Shown here in pieces: positions 48,495 to 53,816 of a stretch of DNA of 53,816 bases; position 1 is the first letter of the stretch, and every line of letters starts with the position of its first letter. The position numbers and the translations under genes are program-made. The notes below the pieces were generated by a model. The model had not been told where the DNA came from. It made no database searches and saw only the letters and a program-made list of their open reading frames with translations. Where the stretch lies: contig CAINDJ010000353.1 of the NCBI GenBank assembly GCA_903847325.1, positions 1-53,816 of the forward strand, given 5' to 3'. The stretch comes from an uncultured beta proteobacterium. GTDB taxonomy: Bacteria; Pseudomonadota; Gammaproteobacteria; Burkholderiales; Burkholderiaceae_B.

Positions 48495-49395
48495 GGCGTC
48501 TCTCAGCGTTCAAGGCTACGTACCGCACAATATCCGCATGCGTTGCGAACCATACCCCAGGCAGACTGCGCATGTGACGGATGAGTTCTTCGAGAATCCA
48601 GAGCCTGGAGCGATAGCCGCTGATGTGAGGATGCAAGGTCAGTTGAAACAAACCACCCTCGGCGTAGGCCGCATCAAATTCACGTTTGAAAATATCGAAT
48701 ACTGCAGTCGGGGCGGTGTGTGGTCGCAGACCAGAGAAGCGATTCATATTGAAATACACGGCATCATCACGAATCCATTCAACAGGCAGTTCAATCACTC
48801 CTGTGTTTTCGCCGTTGAGCATCAGCTCATAGCAGTCCACATCGGCCATCAAAGACGAGTCGTAGATCAGCCCGAGCTCTTTGGTCAACGCCAGTGTATT
48901 TGGACTGAAATCCCAGGAGGGCGTGCGCATGCCGACAGGACGTACGCCGGTGATTTTTTCCAGCGTATCGGCGCTGCGCAACATCAAATCACGCTCGGCC
49001 TCGATGGGCAGCACCGAGTTGCGCTCATGGATCCAGCCATGGATGCCGATCTCGTGCCCCTCGGCAATAATGCGACGCTGTTCTTCTGGATAGAGCAGTG
49101 CTGTGACGGCAGGCACAAAAAAACTTGCTGGCACATCATTTTTTGCAAGCAGATCCAGGATACGCGGTACGCCCTGGCGATTGCCATACTGGCCTTGCGA
49201 CAATTTGCCAGGGGATTCACCTCCCTCGCGTAATTCATTGGTCTCGTGATCCGAATCAAATGAGATCGCAACGGCACAGCGTGCGCCTTCGGGCCAGAGC
49301 CGGGGCCTGAGCGTGCGTCCTGCTCTGACGCGATTAACGATACCGCGCCAGTGTTCTTCAGGCCACTGCCAGGGTTCCATTTCAGGAGTGCTCAT
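48487..49395 (-). CDS. Polysaccharide deacetylase (CE4/NodB-like) family protein
   Basis: AISFDSDHE; EIGIHGWIHERN; GMRTPSWDFSPNTLALTKELGLIYDSSLMADVDCYEL; QLTLHPHISGYRSR. Confidence 0.9.
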   Translation of the reverse strand: MSTPEMEPWQWPEEHWRGIVNRVRAGRTLRPRLWPEGARCAVAISFDSDHETNELREGGESPGKLSQGQYGNRQGVPRILDLLAKNDVPASFFVPAVTALLYPEEQRRIIAEGHEIGIHGWIHERNSVLPIEAERDLMLRSADTLEKITGVRPVGMRTPSWDFSPNTLALTKELGLIYDSSLMADVDCYELMLNGENTGVIELPVEWIRDDAVYFNMNRFSGLRPHTAPTAVFDIFKREFDAAYAEGGLFQLTLHPHISGYRSRLWILEELIRHMRSLPGVWFATHADIVRYVALNAERRHD

Positions 49396-50438
49396 TTTTT
49401 ATTCTCATTCTCAGGGTTATTTGGCCCAACTTTACGTGCAATTTCTTTTGCAGCAGTGGCTTCTTTTTCGACAAACTTTGCAAACTCCGCGGGTGGCATG
49501 CCGACGCCTTCGAGGCCGAGCGTATCGAATTGCTTCATCACGTCTGGATCCTGAATCGCTTTGACGATATCACCCTGAACACGGTTAACGATCGACGCTG
49601 GCACCCCAGCAGGCATCCATAAGCCAAACCAGTTCACGACGTTAAAACCTTTGAGCCCCAGCTCATCTAAGGTTGGCACATCAGGCATGCCTTTCCAACG
49701 TTTGGCACCCGTCAAGGCCAGGACACGAAGCTTGCCACTTTGCACGTGTTGCAGAGCAATTTGTGTGCCGACAAAAAACATGTCAATGCGACCTGCGATC
49801 ACATCGTTGGTTGCTTCGGCAACACCTTTATATGGCACAGCCAGAATATCCGTGCCTGTCATTGTTTTCATGACCTCCGCTGGTATGTGACTGGCGGTCC
49901 CCAATCCCGCATGCGCATAATTCAGTTTGCCTGGATTCTTTTTCGCTCGTGCGATCAGGTCCTGATAGGTTTTATCAGGAGAGTCTGCAGGTACAACAAG
50001 CGCTTGACCAAAGTTTTGTGCGACGAGTGACACGTGGGTGAAATCTTTCACCGCGTCATAAGTGACGTTGTCATTAAAGGGCGGAATGTTGGTGTGTGAA
50101 GCGGTCGTGAATAGCCACGTATAGCCATCTGGCGGGAGCTTTGCGACATAGGCTGTACCTACTAAGCCCCCCGCACCGAGACGGTTTTCAACAATGATTG
50201 TCTGGCCGAGCGACGCCGTCAGTTTTGGTGCAATGGCACGCATTAAAAGATCTGGCGGTCCACCCGGTGGGGAAGGCACAATCACGCGTATGGGTTTGTT
50301 TGGGTAGCTTGCATCGACAGACGGGGCGGTCTGAGCCATCGCAACAGAACACAGCGAAAAGCTCATTGCTGTCATTACTGCGGAACCGGACACTGCCAGT
50401 AGAGTCCTACGAAGAAAACCAAATTTTTCAATGCGCAT
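49392..50438 (-). CDS. Bug/TctC substrate-binding protein
   Basis: YPNKPIRVIVPSPPGGPPDLLMRAIAPKLTASLGQTIIVENRLGAGGLVG. Confidence 0.92.
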   Translation of the reverse strand: MRIEKFGFLRRTLLAVSGSAVMTAMSFSLCSVAMAQTAPSVDASYPNKPIRVIVPSPPGGPPDLLMRAIAPKLTASLGQTIIVENRLGAGGLVGTAYVAKLPPDGYTWLFTTASHTNIPPFNDNVTYDAVKDFTHVSLVAQNFGQALVVPADSPDKTYQDLIARAKKNPGKLNYAHAGLGTASHIPAEVMKTMTGTDILAVPYKGVAEATNDVIAGRIDMFFVGTQIALQHVQSGKLRVLALTGAKRWKGMPDVPTLDELGLKGFNVVNWFGLWMPAGVPASIVNRVQGDIVKAIQDPDVMKQFDTLGLEGVGMPPAEFAKFVEKEATAAKEIARKVGPNNPENENKK

Positions 50439-50459
50439 GATCGAAACCCTCCAGCAGGT

Positions 50460-51470
50460 TTAAGCGAGCTTGATGGTGGTGTGCGTCGTCGCGGATTGAA
50501 TGATGGCTTCGAGAACGGCTGCGTTACGCACCGCATCACCTTCAGGTGTCACAATCGCCTGACGATTGGTGATGCAGTCAGCGAAATGCTCAAGCTCCGC
50601 ACGTTCCGTACTCACAGCAGGAAAGCTGGTCGTGACAGGACGTTGCTTGTTCGTGACGTTCGTGCGATCGATCATGCAGGTGGTGAGCTCCCAGGTATTC
50701 AAATGCTCTACATCACCCACCTGGACCCAACCGTTTGAGCCAAATACCTGCATACGCCATGTTTCTGCTGTCGCAATGATTGTGCCCAGATAACCGGTCG
50801 AGCCACCCGCGAAATGCAGCAGCATCGAGGTGGTGTCATCCGAGCCAAAGTCTTGTGCGATACGTAAGCTCTGTGCGGTGACTTGATCAATAGGACCCGC
50901 GAGATACATCATGGCATCAATCACATGCACCCCACGCCCGGTCATGCCACCTGCGGGAGACTCATCTCCCGCATGACGCCAGTGACCTTTTGGAAAGCGA
51001 TAGGCGCTTGGACCACAAAAGTTGCCCTCAATATGCATGACCTTACCGAGACGACCATCGTCGATCATGCGACGGATTTCCTGCAACGCCGGCTGAAAGC
51101 GCCAGTTGTAGCCGACACCCAAGACGATATTGTGTTCGGCTGCAGCGTCGGCGGCGCGCTTGGTACTGGCGTGATCCAAACCTAGAGGTTTTTCACAGAA
51201 CACATGTTTGCCCGCTTTTGCTGCGGCAACGATCTGGTCTGTATGCATGGAATGCGGCGTAGCAAGCACAACGGCGTCAATCGTCGGGTCAGCGAGCAAG
51301 GCTTCGTAGCTGTCACCCATTTTGATGTTGTGAAGCTGTGCGAACTCTGCAGCTTTAGCAGGGGTACGGGTTGCACCCGCAACAAACTGAATGCTTGTGC
51401 TCACACCTTGTACGCTTTTAACCAGATTTTGGCCCCAGTGGCCCATACCGACGATTGCTGCCTTGATCAT
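50460..51470 (-). CDS. Gfo/Idh/MocA family oxidoreductase
   Basis: AAIVGMGHWGQNLVKSV; VVLATPHSMHTDQIVAAAKAGKHVFCEKPLGLD. Confidence 0.92.
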   Translation of the reverse strand: MIKAAIVGMGHWGQNLVKSVQGVSTSIQFVAGATRTPAKAAEFAQLHNIKMGDSYEALLADPTIDAVVLATPHSMHTDQIVAAAKAGKHVFCEKPLGLDHASTKRAADAAAEHNIVLGVGYNWRFQPALQEIRRMIDDGRLGKVMHIEGNFCGPSAYRFPKGHWRHAGDESPAGGMTGRGVHVIDAMMYLAGPIDQVTAQSLRIAQDFGSDDTTSMLLHFAGGSTGYLGTIIATAETWRMQVFGSNGWVQVGDVEHLNTWELTTCMIDRTNVTNKQRPVTTSFPAVSTERAELEHFADCITNRQAIVTPEGDAVRNAAVLEAIIQSATTHTTIKLA

Positions 51471-51610
51471 GATTGCTGCGATTCCTGTAGTGATTAGTCT
51501 GTGATGTAGATCGGTCGATTATGAGAGAAAGAATGACTGGTGACAACAGTGCCCATCTATTTTGTTGAGAAAGAGCGCTTAGCTCGCGATGTTGAGCGCG
51601 AATGCAGGAT

Positions 51611-52432
51611 TTAAGTAAGCGTTTCCATCCATTTAAGGATGGTATGTGTGAAACCCTCTTTGCGGGAAAGTGGAAAAAAATGACCACCATGATTAAATAT
51701 TTGCAGTTCAGAACCCGGTATGGCGGCTGCGAGCTCCTCCTGAAGAAAACTCGGGATCATCAGGTCATCGCGTGCACCGAGAATCAGGCAGGGCATTTTT
51801 AACTGTTTCAGTTCATCCTTACGGTCAAATCCCATCAGCGCATGGATTCTTTCCTGAATGATGTGTTGGGCAGGCGCCTCGATCGGAGCACCCGCGAGCG
51901 CTGATTCATAGATCGACCAATTGGCATTGAGCCAGGCCGATTCATAAGATAAAAATGCGGCGGATGACGCATATTCCAGAGGGTTGCTTTGCAACAGACC
52001 GAGTCGTAATTTGAATAACTCTTGCATGTAGCGATTGGGGCGAGCCCAGGTGCCGCTCAGTATGAGCGCTTGTATGCGCTCGGGGTGCGTAAGCGCCATG
52101 GTTTGCGCGATACAGCCACCCGTTGAGTGGCCGATCACCTTTGCTGCAGGTACACCACAGGCATCAAGTACCGCAAAGCAATCGGCGGCGAGCTGCTCAA
52201 TCGTGCAGGCGGCGGAACCTCGCGTGCTACCCGCGATGCCGCGTTGGTCGAGTGAAATGGTTTGATTTTTTGCTGCAAAGGCGGGCATGCAAGGATTCCA
52301 AAAGCTCGCCGTGCCGCCCAGCCCGCTGATACATAACAGCGCTTGCCCCGTACCTTGGGCGGTAACGGCAATATTCGCACCATCACTCAGCGCAACAGAA
52401 AATTGCCTGATTTCAGAATTGGGAACTGACAT
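51611..52432 (-). CDS. Alpha/beta-hydrolase
   Basis: VIGHSTGGCIAQTMALTHPERIQALILSGTW; ILGARDDLMIP; start at ATG 52432. Confidence 0.88.
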   Translation of the reverse strand: MSVPNSEIRQFSVALSDGANIAVTAQGTGQALLCISGLGGTASFWNPCMPAFAAKNQTISLDQRGIAGSTRGSAACTIEQLAADCFAVLDACGVPAAKVIGHSTGGCIAQTMALTHPERIQALILSGTWARPNRYMQELFKLRLGLLQSNPLEYASSAAFLSYESAWLNANWSIYESALAGAPIEAPAQHIIQERIHALMGFDRKDELKQLKMPCLILGARDDLMIPSFLQEELAAAIPGSELQIFNHGGHFFPLSRKEGFTHTILKWMETLT

Positions 52433-52518
52433 GGCAGTATTCCTTAAAAATAAGCGCGCTCTGTATAAGGCATAAGCCAATATACTGTAGTGATCCATTC
52501 ATCCATAGCGATAAATAC

Positions 52519-52821
52519 ATGACCGACGATTATCAGATCATTATTCCGCCGTCGTTTATTGCTTTGTTTATAGAGCCAGGACGCACCAAGCCAAGCGCGA
52601 CAAAAGAGCATATTTACGAACGCTATGATTTTTGCGAAGACTTGGCCAGCATGCTGACCGAGCCCGCAGGCAATAAGCTGTGGGAGCTCGGCATCACCGA
52701 GGCGGATGTGCTTGAGCGCATGCATCAGGGGCTGACAACGACGGACGTGGGTGTCAATGCCGCCGAAGCCGGTTGGGTGATTCACCGGCTGGCGGAACTC
52801 ATGAACTGGTCCGAAGACTGA
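52519..52821 (+). CDS. Conserved hypothetical small acidic protein
   Basis: 100-aa ORF MTDDYQIIIPPSFIALFIEPGRTKP...WVIHRLAELMNW with good coding character. Confidence 0.7.
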   Translation: MTDDYQIIIPPSFIALFIEPGRTKPSATKEHIYERYDFCEDLASMLTEPAGNKLWELGITEADVLERMHQGLTTTDVGVNAAEAGWVIHRLAELMNWSED

Positions 52822-52838
52822 ACTACACGTGAATTAAA

Positions 52839-53240
52839 TTACTTTTTTTCAGTAAAAAATTTAGTTCCAGCCATGAATTGATTTGGCTTCATGAACATTG
52901 AGATAAACAGTGCCCCATTGGGTGCGTGCGCGACATGGCGATTACCGCCTGGCCGCCAGACATAGTTGCCCGCGGTGCAGGCACCTTGATCATCCTCAAG
53001 ACTCCCCTCAAGCATGTAGGTTTGCTCAATTGCAGTATGAATATGATCCGGGACGACAGCGCCAGGTGCCATTTTGAACAAAATAGTGGACAGCCCAGTG
53101 TCAGGATCCGAATAGAGAATTTTCGTCTGAATGCCTTCGAACGGAGAGGGCGCCCATTCCATTTCTGCAATGTTGACATAGCGCGCATCGAGAGCGGCCA
53201 GGCTGTCGTGGGCTTTCATATTTGGGGTGCCAGCTGCCAT
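52839..53240 (-). CDS. Cupin-domain protein (ChrR-like)
   Basis: FKMAPGAVVPDHIHTAIEQTYMLEGSLEDDQGACTAGNYVWRPGGNRHVAHAPNG. Confidence 0.85.
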   Translation of the reverse strand: MAAGTPNMKAHDSLAALDARYVNIAEMEWAPSPFEGIQTKILYSDPDTGLSTILFKMAPGAVVPDHIHTAIEQTYMLEGSLEDDQGACTAGNYVWRPGGNRHVAHAPNGALFISMFMKPNQFMAGTKFFTEKK

Positions 53241-53458
53241 GTTTAGTCTCCTGAAGTTTTGATGTTCTAGTTTGTGGCGTGATTGCTTATGGTAATCAGT
53301 TTTTCTCTACCAGGACAGATTTCAATCGTACTGCGATATCTTTTAAATTGATTAAATTACGCGTAACCTAAATCATTACACTAGCCGACAAATCCTACTA
53401 TGCACCCAAACTTTAGACCTCTCACCCAGGCATCGTCAAAGTTATTGGTTTTTTTTGA

Positions 53459-53816
53459 AATAGCGAAGTCCGGTTTAATCACTTTACTGGTGCTGTCGGC
53501 GTATTTAACAGCATCACGACATCAACTAATATTTATTGTGAGATGTCAGCAAGATCCGCGTCACATTTCATTAATCCTGGTTCTGAACGAGCCAGAAAAT
53601 TTACCGTCTACACCGAGGACTCTGTAAACGGTGAATGGGTAAAACTCATAGAACAATTCCCAACCCGCTTTATGGTTGGTACGGATACGTACAATCCAAA
53701 AATTAACTTTGAAAAAAATATTCAGGAAATTCGAGGCGGGCTGCTCACTGGGCTTAAACCTGCCACCATTGAGTTGGTGGCTTACAAAAATGCGGTGCGC
53801 GTCTCAGAGTACTTCC
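53459..53816 (+). pseudogene. C-terminal fragment of an amidohydrolase-like protein, possibly 5'-truncated (runs off window)
   Basis: Frame open 53459-53816: ...NIYCEMSARSASHFINPGSERARKFTVYTEDSVNGEWVKLIEQFPTRFMVGTDTYN...; no N-terminal half upstream. Confidence 0.4.

Overview
This window reads as betaproteobacterial chromosome, most likely Burkholderiales/Alcaligenaceae-like. That is inferred from gene content: four TctC/Bug receptors, smg-gluQRS-topB, and leuA/rhlE/prfC. I saw no CRISPR array, IS element, rRNA or tRNA. Main blocks: (1) 1-5411, the edge of a phosphonate-catabolism cassette: PhnY-like phosphonoacetaldehyde dehydrogenase, aminophosphonate-type FAD oxidoreductase, phosphonate-associated EamA-type membrane protein, Bug receptor, Fe-type alcohol dehydrogenase. 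(2) 5874-9320, a standalone RHS protein ending in a DUF2235/Tle1-like lipase, with no visible PAAR domain, VgrG or immunity gene. (3) 9387-30716, mostly housekeeping genes: argS, SPOR protein, dsbA, PLP lyase, smg, gluQRS, topB with a histone-H1-like tail, panB, SET-domain protein, DUF3429, DUF455, leuA with a candidate Leu-codon leader, rpoN, prfC, rhlE. (4) 30933-40414, a divergent, duplicated alpha-E / circularly permuted ATP-grasp / transglutaminase locus. This is a widespread but functionally uncharacterised predicted amide-ligase/peptidase system, and here its two halves are separated by a perfect 19-bp inverted repeat abutting a Shine-Dalgarno site. (5) 40419-53816, small catabolic operons built around orphan Bug receptors, including a G11/C11 tract just upstream of one of them. 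All product calls come from reading motifs in the translations; no database search was run.
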